DNA of 64,000 bases from Candidatus Marimicrobium litorale (GTDB lineage: Bacteria; Pseudomonadota; Gammaproteobacteria; Pseudomonadales; Halieaceae), in NCBI RefSeq assembly GCF_026262645.1, contig NZ_SHNO01000002.1, positions 124,001 through 188,000 on the forward strand, read 5' to 3'. This document shows positions 7,439 to 16,931 of this stretch, in pieces. The position numbers were made by a program, and so were the translations under genes. Within the stretch, counting starts at the first letter, position 1; each line of letters opens with the position of its first letter. Below the pieces are notes generated by a model. That model searched no databases. It was not told the DNA's origin and worked only from the letters and a program-made list of their open reading frames with translations.

Positions 7439-10417
7439 ATGAGGATCTTCGGTCTCGACTTCATTGAGTCGACACACAATACTGCTGTCGCTTATACCGC
7501 CTCCTATGAATGGTACATCGTCCTGATGTCGTGCACGGTCGCGTGGATAGGTACCTTTGCAGGACTGAATACCGTATCTGCAATCAGATCTTCGCAGACC
7601 AGAATGGGCAAGATCGCCTGGGGGTGTACGGGTGCATTTGCTCTGGGCTGCGCAGTTTGGTCGATGCATTTCGTTGGCATGCTGGCCTATTCCTTGCCTG
7701 TGCCCGTCAAAATGAACCTTCTGATTACAGCTGTCTCGCTGGTTCCTGCAGTCGTAGCAAGCGGTTTTGCGATTGTCTTTCTCACATTTGGCGAGCTAAA
7801 GCTGCAGGGTACCGTGCTGGGGGGTATCTTTCTTGGCGCCGGAATTGGAACGATGCATTACTTCGGAATGGCGGGCATGGAAGGTCCTTTCATTCTGCGC
7901 TACGACGCAACGTTGTTTGCACTCTCAATACTCATTGCAATAGTGCTTGCCATTCTTGCTTTGTATGTGGGTTTGGGCACCGTTCAATCGAAAGAGAGCA
8001 ACGTATTGCAAACGGTCGTTTCCGCTTTTGTGATGGGGGCCGCCATTTCGGGTATGCACTATACGGGTATGTCTGCCGCCTACTTTTTTCCTGTCCAGGG
8101 TGAGACGACGATGTCTGCGTCCCATGGAAACTTTATCGCCTATATCGTTGTTGGTGTCACCGCTCTGCTGTCCACGGTTGCCATCGTCTCGACGGTTGTA
8201 AATCGAATGTTTGTGGAGCTATATATAGCCACCGAAAATGCGAAGTCTGCCGCTCGCGAGAAATCAGACTTTCTTGCCAGAATGAGTCACGAGATCAGGA
8301 CTCCGATGAACGCAATTATCGGCATGACAAGGATTATGTCGAAATCCAGCCTTGATGAGACTCAGCAAGAATACCTGTACAAAATTACCAAGTCGTCCTC
8401 TCAGCTTCTGTCGGTGATTAACAGTGTTCTGGACTATTCGAAGATAGATTCAGGGATGATGTCGGTAGAGCGCGTCATGTTTCGGCCGAAAGAAGTACTG
8501 GAGAGTATTGAAGATTTAGCCGAACCTCAATCGAGTAAGAAAAATATTCAGATCTTGTATCGAGTGTCAGATGACTTCCCATCATACGTCGAGGGAGACC
8601 CAACCAAGCTGACTCAGATTCTGGCCAACCTGGTGTCAAATGCGCTTAAGTTCACGGAGGCGGGTTCGATCCGGATTGAATGCTCTGTCTCTGAGCGCGT
8701 GGAAGAAAGAATTGTTCTGCATTTTTCAGTTCAGGATTCTGGGATTGGCTTATCAGAGGCCCAGATGAGAGAACTTTTCCAGCCCTTTGCTCAGGCTGAC
8801 GGGAGCATTACCCGTCGATTCGGAGGTACAGGCCTGGGCCTCGCAATTTGTCGGGAATTATGTGAGCTGATGGGCGGGCGCATTTGGGTAGAAAGTAAGC
8901 TGGGCTTGGGCAGTACATTTCATTTCACGGTTTCAGTTAACGAGGGGCCAGACTTAGAGAAGAAAAAGGTACTGGAGGTGTTACGTGATCTGCGAATCCT
9001 GCTACTGGACGATAGCCCTGACGACATCGCTACAATTACCGAAATTCTTCGAGATTACGGAGTGACACCCAGGTACGTCTCTTCTGGCCGAGATGCTATC
9101 TCTATTCTGGAACAGGCAGGCAGCGATCCCTATGACGTTTTGATTGCCGACTGGAGGCTCTCGGGAGAGGATGGAATACGGGTTGCGCTCGAAATTGATA
9201 ATAATCCGAACATCGACTTCAAGCCTAAGACGATTCTTACCAGCGCCTACGTAAGAGATGGCATGGAACTTCTCGCGCGCAACTTATCGCTGTCCGGGTT
9301 TGTGAGTAAACCAATCGTACCGGGTTTGCTTATCGACGCGATCATCCAAAGCTTGACCGAAGACGGTAGCTACGTGTTAGACGACGCTCGCGAAAAACGA
9401 TCATTTAAAATAGAAAAGACATTTCCTGCCGCGCGTTGCCTGCTGGTCGAGGACAATGATTTCAACCGTGAGGTGGCAGAGCACGCTCTGAGGGAATTGG
9501 AGCTGGAGGTTGACACAGCGAGTAGTGGCTCCGAAGCAATAGAGAAACTGGCGGCAGATATCTACGATGTTGTATTCATGGATCTGCAAATGCCTGAAAT
9601 GGACGGAATAACCGCTACCAGAGAAATTTTCTCTCGCTGGCCCGAACGGGATATCCCAATACTTGCACTCACAGCCCATGCGCTGGCTGAGGAGCGAGAG
9701 AAAAGTCTCGCTGCAGGTATGGCAGACCATCTGACTAAACCGCTGGAGATGGATAAAATCGTTCAGGCACTCAGCCGTCATATGAAAAGTCCTTATCGAG
9801 GCATCAAAAAAACGTTAGCCCAGAGTGCTTCATCAGCGGAAAGACTCGACGAGGATACACTTCGGATCCGCTTCAAAGGCGAAGAGCAAGAACTTCAAGA
9901 TCTACTTGAGACATTTATCAAGTCCTACGGTGCTAGAGGCTCCATTGAGTTACTAATAGAGCAGGGGGAGTCCGAAAAGGCGGCAGATTTAGCTCACCAG
10001 GTCATTGGATCGGCAGGCTATTTGGGTGATTCGGACCTGGCGGACATTGCCCGTGAAACCGAGACGGGGTGCAGGACAGGTGACCCCCGGGCCAGTCACA
10101 CACTGGCTGTTAAATTTGACGCTGCGCTGAAGCAGTTGGTGCAGGAAGCCAGAATTTTCCGCCATCAGTTGGCTCAGGTCTCGTCGTCTTCTGCCGATTC
10201 AGCGCTCAGCCTGGAGGAATTGCTGGCGGCCTTGGGTAACGCGCTGAAAGAGGACGATTATCGGGCGGAGTCGATGCTGAAGGATCTGAAAGCGAAGCTG
10301 GGAGGCGAATTCCCAGGCTCGCAGCTGAATACTTTGCAGGAACAGATTTCTAATACGGAATACGATGAGGCGCTTCAGACACTTGCGTCTATGAGGAAGT
10401 TACTCAATGAGCGGTGA
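7439..10417 (+). CDS. MHYT-domain hybrid sensor histidine kinase
   Basis: A 992-residue inner-membrane hybrid kinase. The first ~270 residues form seven predicted helices with three MHYT-type motifs (SMHFVGM, TMHYFGM, GMHYTGM), a sensor proposed to bind metal and sense oxygen, CO or NO. Then come HisKA (SHEIRTPMNAI), HATPase (NLVSNALKF, FGGTGLGLAI), a receiver with Asp in LIADWRL, a second receiver with Asp in VFMDLQMPEMDG, and a C-terminal HPt domain whose histidine is in AHQVIGSAG. The phosphorelay is therefore complete within one chain. The gene overlaps the downstream REC-GGDEF gene by 11 bp, making that protein the likely final phosphate acceptor. Confidence 0.9.
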   Translation: MRIFGLDFIESTHNTAVAYTASYEWYIVLMSCTVAWIGTFAGLNTVSAIRSSQTRMGKIAWGCTGAFALGCAVWSMHFVGMLAYSLPVPVKMNLLITAVSLVPAVVASGFAIVFLTFGELKLQGTVLGGIFLGAGIGTMHYFGMAGMEGPFILRYDATLFALSILIAIVLAILALYVGLGTVQSKESNVLQTVVSAFVMGAAISGMHYTGMSAAYFFPVQGETTMSASHGNFIAYIVVGVTALLSTVAIVSTVVNRMFVELYIATENAKSAAREKSDFLARMSHEIRTPMNAIIGMTRIMSKSSLDETQQEYLYKITKSSSQLLSVINSVLDYSKIDSGMMSVERVMFRPKEVLESIEDLAEPQSSKKNIQILYRVSDDFPSYVEGDPTKLTQILANLVSNALKFTEAGSIRIECSVSERVEERIVLHFSVQDSGIGLSEAQMRELFQPFAQADGSITRRFGGTGLGLAICRELCELMGGRIWVESKLGLGSTFHFTVSVNEGPDLEKKKVLEVLRDLRILLLDDSPDDIATITEILRDYGVTPRYVSSGRDAISILEQAGSDPYDVLIADWRLSGEDGIRVALEIDNNPNIDFKPKTILTSAYVRDGMELLARNLSLSGFVSKPIVPGLLIDAIIQSLTEDGSYVLDDAREKRSFKIEKTFPAARCLLVEDNDFNREVAEHALRELELEVDTASSGSEAIEKLAADIYDVVFMDLQMPEMDGITATREIFSRWPERDIPILALTAHALAEEREKSLAAGMADHLTKPLEMDKIVQALSRHMKSPYRGIKKTLAQSASSAERLDEDTLRIRFKGEEQELQDLLETFIKSYGARGSIELLIEQGESEKAADLAHQVIGSAGYLGDSDLADIARETETGCRTGDPRASHTLAVKFDAALKQLVQEARIFRHQLAQVSSSSADSALSLEELLAALGNALKEDDYRAESMLKDLKAKLGGEFPGSQLNTLQEQISNTEYDEALQTLASMRKLLNER

Positions 10418-11333
10418 AACCGACGGCCGCTCGATCTTGATCATCGAAGATGATCCCTCGAACCGCCGAATTATAGCAAAAACGCTGAGCCCATTTTATC
10501 GAGTGGTTATGGCGTCGGATGGTTCGAAAGGAGTCTTGCGCGCCAAAAAGCATCGACCCTCTTTAATCCTGCTAGACATCAATCTGCCAGACCAATCCGG
10601 TTTCGACGTGTTGAAGACGTTAAAAAAGAATGAGGACACCAGAGATATTCCGGTGCTGTGTTTAACCGCAGCCACCACAGAGAAAGAGGAAGAAAAAAGT
10701 CTTTCGCTGGGTGCGGTAGATTTCATTGGTAAACCGATTCGTCCGAAAATCGTTCTCGCGAGAATCGCTATTCACATTGAAATTGCATCCCAGCGAAAGT
10801 CGCTCGAGAAACTAACGCAGCAAGACCCGCTCACAGGTGTGAACAACCGCCGAAGCTTCGATAAGGCATTAAACGATGAGACTCGCCGGGCGAGGCGATC
10901 GCACGAGCCTCTCTCTTTGATTATGGTTGATGTTGATCATTTCAAAAAGTTTAATGATAACTATGGCCATCAGAAAGGCGACGAAGCACTTCGACTCGTC
11001 GCAACCGCTCTTGCAAAAGAAGCCAGCCGGGCCGGGGACTTATGCGCTCGATATGGAGGGGAGGAATTCACAATTCTGTTGCCTCGAACAACAATCGAAG
11101 CGGTACAATTTATCGCAGAGAATTGTCGTAACGCAATCGCCTCGTTAGCCATTCCTCATGCTCATTCGGAGTCAGCTGAGTGCGTTACAGCCAGTTTGGG
11201 ATGTGCAACCTGGCAGCCCTCAGGCGAAGCAGATGCGCCGGTTCCGAATTTGGTCGGCCTTGCAGATAAAGCACTTTATGCGGCCAAAGAGAAAGGGCGA
11301 AATCAGATTTACCCAGCGCTGCACGAAGCCTGA
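10407..11333 (+). CDS. response regulator diguanylate cyclase (REC-GGDEF)
   Basis: A 308-residue protein: receiver domain (~8-125; Asp in LILLDINLPD, Lys in FIGKPI) followed by a GGDEF domain (~140-303). The active site reads YGGEEF. An RAGD inhibitory site (RxxD) sits five residues before it, so product feedback by c-di-GMP is expected. The metal-site region DVDHFKKFND is intact. It overlaps the MHYT hybrid kinase by 11 bp, implying one operon and a kinase-to-cyclase phosphorelay that turns an MHYT-sensed signal into c-di-GMP. Possible outputs include the EPS locus at 27-37 kb, but that link is inference. Confidence 0.93.
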   Translation: MSGETDGRSILIIEDDPSNRRIIAKTLSPFYRVVMASDGSKGVLRAKKHRPSLILLDINLPDQSGFDVLKTLKKNEDTRDIPVLCLTAATTEKEEEKSLSLGAVDFIGKPIRPKIVLARIAIHIEIASQRKSLEKLTQQDPLTGVNNRRSFDKALNDETRRARRSHEPLSLIMVDVDHFKKFNDNYGHQKGDEALRLVATALAKEASRAGDLCARYGGEEFTILLPRTTIEAVQFIAENCRNAIASLAIPHAHSESAECVTASLGCATWQPSGEADAPVPNLVGLADKALYAAKEKGRNQIYPALHEA

Positions 11334-11547
11334 CGCGCTGAAGCGTATTGTCAGCTCGCTGGAACGGGTTGACGCTGCACAAGCTGGGATAGTTCGACTG
11401 AAAATATATTTTCAGGCTCCACACGGAAGCAGTTGCGCAATGTAAGCGGTTTCATTACGGACGCTTCCCGGACTAAAACAGGTATCCAGTGAGTGCCGAC
11501 CTGAATGGGCAGCACACTATCGGGACACTAGCTCCCCCGAACTGGCC

Positions 11548-13644
11548 CTAAAACGCGTAAGCCGCAGTGAGACCATACACACGGGGTTCGCCAAATTGGT
11601 AGTAGGGTTCGGTGACGTAGCCATTTCGCGGGTCGTTGCCAAAACTGCCGAACCCGCGCACGGTATAGTCTTCGTCGGTCAGGTTCCGACCCCACAGCAC
11701 GACGCGCCACCGCGCTTGCTCCCATCCCAGGCTCGCATTCACCAGATTGTAGTCATCCGATTGTTCGGAGTGGCGGTCAGAGAAGTAGTACGAATCTTTA
11801 CCCTGTACCTCGATGCGCAGGAAAAGATGCTCGGTTAAATCGTAACGGCCGCCTGTCGCGTACTGGTACTTGGGCGCATGGGCCTGCTCGCGCCCTGACA
11901 GGTCTTCCTCGAATACGTTCACGTAGTCGTCGAACTCTGCTTTCAGCAGGCCGACATTGGCCCACAGCAGCAGCTTATTGGTCGCGCGCCAGTCAATTTC
12001 TATCTCGGTGCCGTAATTATTGCCCGCTGCGGCATTGCTGGTGTAATCGACAAAGGTCGTGGCGCCGCCGTCCTGGGGAATCAGCAGTGAACCGCGCACT
12101 TGCTGATCATCGCGATCCATATAGAACAGGGCGATGCGTGCCTGCAGCCGATTATCCAGCAGCCGGCTTTTAACCCCCATTTCGTAGTTGATGAGTGTTT
12201 CTTCGTCGAAGGTGCTAACGGATTCCAGCGCGTTGATGACGTCTGGAGCGTCGGTGGATTCTACATTCGCGAGGATGGCGCCGTTGACGCCTTCCGCGCG
12301 GTAACCGCGGGACACCGAGCCGTACACGAGGGTGTTATCGCGCCATTGGTATTCCAGTGCGAGCCGGCCTCCCCACATGTCGTCATCCGGATTGAAGTCT
12401 ACGCCGTTATTGTCGCTGTAGTCGGTGTCACGGTACTCCCAGCGCAAGCCGGTGATCAGCGTCAGCTGGTCGGTCAGTGCGGTGTCGAGCTGAGCGAACA
12501 AAGCGTAGCTGTCGGTATCGTTCTTGCTGGTGAAAAAGGGTGCAAAGGTGTAGGTGCGATCCAGATCCTCCTTGTTGCCAAGGTGATACGCCCCTATCAC
12601 CCAGTCGCTACGATCGTTGAACAGGCGCGATTGCGCATTGGATAATAAGCGTAATTCCGCGCTGATGCTGTGGCGCTTGCGATCGTATTGGTCATAGGAG
12701 GTATAGCCGTCCGGGTCAAAACCCTCGAAGGTCCAGTCCTCATCGTAGGCATAGGTGATATCGGTTTTTGCCACGCTAAGTCGTGTTTCCAGCGTCGCCG
12801 CGTGCAAGTCAGAATTTGTGGCGAGGCTCGCCGCAAAAGATTCCTGGGTATCCTTGCCGGGTTGGTCCGATAGGGTCGTGCGGGTGTTATCCAGGGAGAA
12901 AGCGTCGTACCCGTTGTCCATATCGATGTAGGTCATACCGAGGTCCAGTGTGTGTCGCTCGCTGGCCAGCCAACGCAAGCGGATGCGGCTGGTCAACTCA
13001 TCGCGATCGGCATTGTCATCGTCTCCGGTAAAGTCATTTTTTTGGTAGCCGTCACTGTAAAATTGTTGCAGTGCCACCCGGTAGAGCAGGCTGTCGGTAA
13101 TCGGACCCGTGCTGACACCGCCCAGGCTGTAGGTGTCGTAGTCACCGACGGATCCTTCCAGGTAGTGATAGGGCTCATCACTGGGGGTATTCGAGTTGAT
13201 GCTGATAAGCCCGGCCAGTGCGTTTGCACCGTGCAGCGTGCCCTGGGGGCCGCGCAATATTTCCACCTGTTCAACATCAAAGGTGGTTCCCAGGCTGCCG
13301 ATGCCGCTGAAATCAATTCCGTCCAGCAACAGACCGACAGACGGGTTGAGTGGCTCCTGAAACTGGCTGCGATCACCGACACCGCGAATCTGGAAGTAGC
13401 GCGCACGGGCGGTGCCGCTGGCGTAATTTACGTTAGGCGCATTGCCGAGAATTTCCTCCAGGTGCTGTGCACCGCTCTCAAATATTAACGATTCGTCCAG
13501 CACGGAGATGCTGGCCGCCGTCTCCATGAGGTTCGTATCGCGAAAGTCGGCGGTGACCACTATTTCCTCGAGCGGTTCGCTGGCTCTAGCGGGGAGGCTG
13601 AGTACCGCTAGGCACGTCAGGGTATAAGATAAAAACTTCGGCAC
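11548..13644 (-). CDS. TonB-dependent outer-membrane receptor, probably thiamin uptake
   Basis: A 698-residue receptor. A signal peptide (residues 1-21) precedes a TonB-box-like segment (EEIVVTA). The plug domain (~35-150) contains GVGDRSQF and EILRGPQGTLHGANALAG, and the 22-strand barrel ends in the typical C-terminal aromatic YAF. The start is GTG with GGAGAG about 7 nt upstream; two ATGs upstream are out of frame. A TPP riboswitch lies in its leader, which assigns thiamin or a precursor as the likely substrate, as in other marine proteobacteria. No inner-membrane thiamin transporter is nearby. Family certain; substrate inferred from the riboswitch. Confidence 0.9.
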   Translation of the reverse strand: MPKFLSYTLTCLAVLSLPARASEPLEEIVVTADFRDTNLMETAASISVLDESLIFESGAQHLEEILGNAPNVNYASGTARARYFQIRGVGDRSQFQEPLNPSVGLLLDGIDFSGIGSLGTTFDVEQVEILRGPQGTLHGANALAGLISINSNTPSDEPYHYLEGSVGDYDTYSLGGVSTGPITDSLLYRVALQQFYSDGYQKNDFTGDDDNADRDELTSRIRLRWLASERHTLDLGMTYIDMDNGYDAFSLDNTRTTLSDQPGKDTQESFAASLATNSDLHAATLETRLSVAKTDITYAYDEDWTFEGFDPDGYTSYDQYDRKRHSISAELRLLSNAQSRLFNDRSDWVIGAYHLGNKEDLDRTYTFAPFFTSKNDTDSYALFAQLDTALTDQLTLITGLRWEYRDTDYSDNNGVDFNPDDDMWGGRLALEYQWRDNTLVYGSVSRGYRAEGVNGAILANVESTDAPDVINALESVSTFDEETLINYEMGVKSRLLDNRLQARIALFYMDRDDQQVRGSLLIPQDGGATTFVDYTSNAAAGNNYGTEIEIDWRATNKLLLWANVGLLKAEFDDYVNVFEEDLSGREQAHAPKYQYATGGRYDLTEHLFLRIEVQGKDSYYFSDRHSEQSDDYNLVNASLGWEQARWRVVLWGRNLTDEDYTVRGFGSFGNDPRNGYVTEPYYQFGEPRVYGLTAAYAF

Positions 13645-13712
13645 AGGATCTCTCCATCATCGATGACAGTTAGAGAACCGGTTTTAGACAAATAGCGAGG
13701 AGGATTGAAACA

Positions 13713-13808
13713 ACCTATTCCTACGCCGGTGCTAACCGGATCAGGTTCAAAGGGTTTGTCGGAGTCCTAACAGACCGGGACATCTCAGGCTTGCGCCACC
13801 CCTCAGGT
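13713..13808 (-). promoter_or_regulatory. TPP riboswitch (THI element)
   Basis: Read on the minus strand, the conserved THI-box blocks occur in order: GGGGTGGCGCAAGCCTGAGA, then AACCCTTTGAACCTGATC, then CCGGTTAGCACCGGCGTAGG, closed by a P1 helix ACCT/AGGT. It ends ~69 nt before the GTG of the receptor gene. A CCTCC run just downstream could pair with the GGAGAG ribosome site, suggesting translational control. High TPP should shut the receptor off. Confidence 0.95.
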
Positions 13809-13988
13809 ATCAGTGCGCCTTAACGGCGCAAAACGATAATAACACCGCTGGTCGGATCAGGGAATGAATTTAGCGCGTGTGTCGAAAATCCCCCGCGGCA
13901 TTGTGGAGGTGAATGCCGAGAAGGCCCTCGCGTTTCTGTCAGGAGCGCGAGTCAGATAGGGTGCAGCGCGTCTTCTGCGGTCGCTGTG

Positions 13989-14012
13989 ACGAAGAGACGA
14001 AGAGACGAAGAG
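13989..14012. repeat. 8-bp tandem repeat (acgaagag x3)
   Basis: Three perfect copies of acgaagag, with a partial fourth, lie in the gap between the riboswitch and the mutarotase gene. The remainder of this gap (13809-14064) holds no supported gene. Confidence 0.85.
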
Positions 14013-14064
14013 ACGAACTGCCCTGGTTTTGCGTGAAAGGCACCTGATGTGAGGCGCTTTTCTA

Positions 14065-14116
14065 TCGACTGCGCTATTCGATCGCACTATTCGACTGTAC
14101 TACTCGATTGCATCAT
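14065..14116. repeat. 13-bp degenerate tandem repeat (4 units)
   Basis: Four 13-bp units: tcgactgcgctat, tcgatcgcactat, tcgactgtactac, tcgattgcatcat. The fourth overlaps the last codons and stop of the mutarotase gene, so the array begins inside the coding end and extends downstream. Confidence 0.8.
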
Positions 14117-15254
14117 TGCCCCCGTCATACGGCTCGACGCCAAATTCAAAGACCGTCTGCGTGCGATAGTCCTGGCCCGGTTCAAGTCGCGTGGACGGAA
14201 AGCCGGATTGGTTCGGCGAATCCGGGAAATGCTGTGTCTCCAATACAACGGCACTCCGGTACGGATAGATGGCCCCGTGCTTGGCGGAGAAAGCACCCGC
14301 AAGGAAGTTACCGGAATAAAATTGTATGCCCGGCTCCTGGGTCGTGACTGTCAGGGTGCGCCCTGAGACCGGATCGATCACGATGGCGGCAGGTTCCTCA
14401 CCTGAAGCGGCTGCATCGGTCAGTACCCAGTTGTGATCGTAGCCGCCCCCGTAAACAAGCTGCTGATGGGGTTCATCAATGCGCAGCCCGATCACTGTCG
14501 GCTCTCGAAAATCCAGTGGCGTCCCGGAGACCGTGGGCAGTTCGCCTGTCGGAATCAGCTCCTTATCAATTTCTGTAAAGCGGTCTGCATTGATGAGCAG
14601 GGTGTGTGCCAGCGTGGGGCCGGCGTCATGTCCTGCCAGATTGAAGTAACTGTGCTGTGTCAGATTCACCACGGTCGGCCGGGTGGTTGTAGCGTGGTAA
14701 TCAACCGTAAGCCGATTGGTATTATCCAGCGAGTAGGTCACCGTGGTCGTCAGCTCCCCGGGGTAACCCTCGTCTCCGTCTGGACTGATCAGTTGCAGCG
14801 TGATGTCGCTATTACTGTGCTGCAGCACTTGCCAGAGCATTTTGTCGAAGCCGATCTCGCCACCGTGCAGATGATTCTCCCCGTCGTTTTTTGCCAGCGT
14901 ATAAACCTGTCCATCCAGGCTGAACTCGCCGTTTGCGATGCGATTACCGTAGCGGCCCACCACGGTGCCGAAATAAGGGCTGTCCGTCAGGTATTGCTGT
15001 GGGTTGTCGAAGCCCAGCACAATATCCGCGAAATTGCCGTCTCTATCCGGGGTTTCCAGCGACACAATGGTCGCGCCCAGATTGATAATGCCGACGGTTA
15101 TCCCATTATCGTTGCGCAGTTCATAGCGAAAGATGGCTGCGCCGCCGGGCAGCGTACCGAAAATCTCAGGCACTGCGTTTGCCGTCGTCCGCGTGGCGCA
15201 GGCGACAACGGCAGATAGCCCGAGCAGGATAATTGCGATAGTGAGGAGTTTCAT
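14100..15254 (-). CDS. galM: lipoprotein aldose 1-epimerase (galactose mutarotase)
   Basis: A 384-residue mutarotase that interconverts alpha and beta anomers of galactose/glucose. The family signature is visible: NRIANGEF, ENHLHGG (catalytic-site histidine), LTQHSYFNLAG, and the C-terminal AVVLETQHFPDSPNQ with its glutamate. Unlike cytoplasmic GalM, it starts with a signal peptide ending in the lipobox SAVVAC, predicting a lipid-anchored periplasmic enzyme. It is the last gene of the gal block, 34 bp after the symporter, so it may present the preferred anomer to that transporter. Function secure; localisation predicted. Confidence 0.93.
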   Translation of the reverse strand: MKLLTIAIILLGLSAVVACATRTTANAVPEIFGTLPGGAAIFRYELRNDNGITVGIINLGATIVSLETPDRDGNFADIVLGFDNPQQYLTDSPYFGTVVGRYGNRIANGEFSLDGQVYTLAKNDGENHLHGGEIGFDKMLWQVLQHSNSDITLQLISPDGDEGYPGELTTTVTYSLDNTNRLTVDYHATTTRPTVVNLTQHSYFNLAGHDAGPTLAHTLLINADRFTEIDKELIPTGELPTVSGTPLDFREPTVIGLRIDEPHQQLVYGGGYDHNWVLTDAAASGEEPAAIVIDPVSGRTLTVTTQEPGIQFYSGNFLAGAFSAKHGAIYPYRSAVVLETQHFPDSPNQSGFPSTRLEPGQDYRTQTVFEFGVEPYDGGNDAIE

Positions 15255-15288
15255 AGTGTTTATCTCCAGTTAAACAGGGGTAATCCGA

Positions 15289-16854
15289 TCACCACCAGGT
15301 AGTATAAAAGCCGATGAGGATGAGCGTGATGGCCAGTGCGCTCAGGTTGAATCCGCGACTGGTACTGTATTCCACCTCTTTCAGATCGATAGCATTACTT
15401 TGCTCGCCGCTGTTTTCAATCAGGGTAACGCACACGGCGATGGCGACACACAGCACAAAAACCAGTCCGACGCGGTCCATAAAGGGCAGTGCAGGCCAGA
15501 GCAGTTTGAACAGCAGAGACAGCACCGCAGAGGCGATAGCGGCTGCCAGCGCCGAGTGCGCGGTCGCGCGTTTCCAGAAAAAACCCAGCAGAAAAATCGC
15601 GACGATACCGGGCGTAAAGAAACCGGTAAATTCCTGTATGTACTGGAAAGCCTGCTCGAGTTCGCCCAGCAGTGGGCGGCACACGAGCGCCGCGATGAGC
15701 ATTGATAGCAGGGCCATCACCCTGCCCACTAACACCTGCTGACCCTGGCTAGCTTTTGGGTTGATAACGGTTTTATAGATGTCGAGGGTAAAAATTGTCG
15801 AAATACTGTTGGTCATTGATCCTAGCGACGATGCGATCGCTGCCACCAGTGCCGCAAAACAAATACCCAGTAGCCCGGCCGGCACCAGTTTCATCATTTC
15901 GGGGTATGCCTGGTCAGGCTTGGCAATATCCGGGGCGAGCACGGCGGCGGCGATGCCAGGCACCACCACAATGAGTGGCATGAGCAACTTAAGGAATGCG
16001 GCGAGCGCGATACCCTTTTGTGCCTCCGAAAGATTTTTTGCCGCGAGCGCGCGCTGGGTAATGTACTGGTTGAAGCCCCAGTAGGAGATGTTCATCACCC
16101 ACAGGCCGCCCAACAAAACCGATAAGCCGGGCAGACTCATATAATGTGGAGAGTCTGCTGAAAGAATCATATCGAATCTTTCTGGTACCTCGCGGGTCAA
16201 TACGGCAAAGCCTGTCAGTGCGCCTTGTCCATCACTGATTCTGTCGAGCGCGAGATAGGTCACCAGCAAGCCACCCAGTATGAGCAGGGTTACCTGCAGC
16301 GCATCGGTCAGTGCCACTGCCTTCAAACCGCCGTAGATTGAATAACCAATGGAGAACACCGCGAGGAACGTCAGCCCATATACCATGTCGAGCCCGGTGA
16401 CGGTATTGATTGCCAGCGCGCCGAGGTAGAGCACGGAGGTAAGGTTTACGAATATGTACACGCCCAACCAGAACAAGGCCATGACCAGTCGAACACGTCT
16501 GTCGAAACGTTGCTCGAGGAATTGCGGCATGGTGTAGATGCCAGTCTTGAGAAAGATGGGAATAAAATACCGCGCAACCAGTATTAGCGTAATCGCCGAC
16601 ATCCATTCATAGGATGCAATGGCGAGTCCGATAGCAAAGCCCGAACCGGACATGCCGATAATTTGCTCTGCGGAGATATTCGCAGCAATCAGGGAGGTGC
16701 CCACAGCCCACCAGGGCAGGGATTTACCTGCCAGAAAATAATCCTCGGTATTTTTTCTGTAGCCGGGTTTTTCTCTCGATACCCACCAGGCAAGCGTGAA
16801 CAGACCGAGGCAGTAGGCGGTAAAGCAGACCATGTCCAATGGTGAAAGATACAT
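15289..16854 (-). CDS. sodium/solute symporter (SSS family), probable Na+/galactose transporter
   Basis: A 521-residue polytopic protein with about 13-14 hydrophobic helices, typical of SSS/SGLT carriers. Family regions include GTSLIAANISAEQIIGMSGSGFA (split helix 1, sugar and Na+ site) and YSIYGGLKAVALTD. It lies between galK and the mutarotase, in the same orientation, which points to galactose as substrate, as in vSGLT. Its start at 16854 follows galK by ~77 bp. Family certain; galactose specificity from context. Confidence 0.9.
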   Translation of the reverse strand: MYLSPLDMVCFTAYCLGLFTLAWWVSREKPGYRKNTEDYFLAGKSLPWWAVGTSLIAANISAEQIIGMSGSGFAIGLAIASYEWMSAITLILVARYFIPIFLKTGIYTMPQFLEQRFDRRVRLVMALFWLGVYIFVNLTSVLYLGALAINTVTGLDMVYGLTFLAVFSIGYSIYGGLKAVALTDALQVTLLILGGLLVTYLALDRISDGQGALTGFAVLTREVPERFDMILSADSPHYMSLPGLSVLLGGLWVMNISYWGFNQYITQRALAAKNLSEAQKGIALAAFLKLLMPLIVVVPGIAAAVLAPDIAKPDQAYPEMMKLVPAGLLGICFAALVAAIASSLGSMTNSISTIFTLDIYKTVINPKASQGQQVLVGRVMALLSMLIAALVCRPLLGELEQAFQYIQEFTGFFTPGIVAIFLLGFFWKRATAHSALAAAIASAVLSLLFKLLWPALPFMDRVGLVFVLCVAIAVCVTLIENSGEQSNAIDLKEVEYSTSRGFNLSALAITLILIGFYTTWW

Positions 16855-16931
16855 GTTTGCCTCTTTTTATTTATTATACCGCGGCCTGAATGGCCAATGT
16901 CGCGTCGAGGGCGGCGCTAACATTGATCTTC

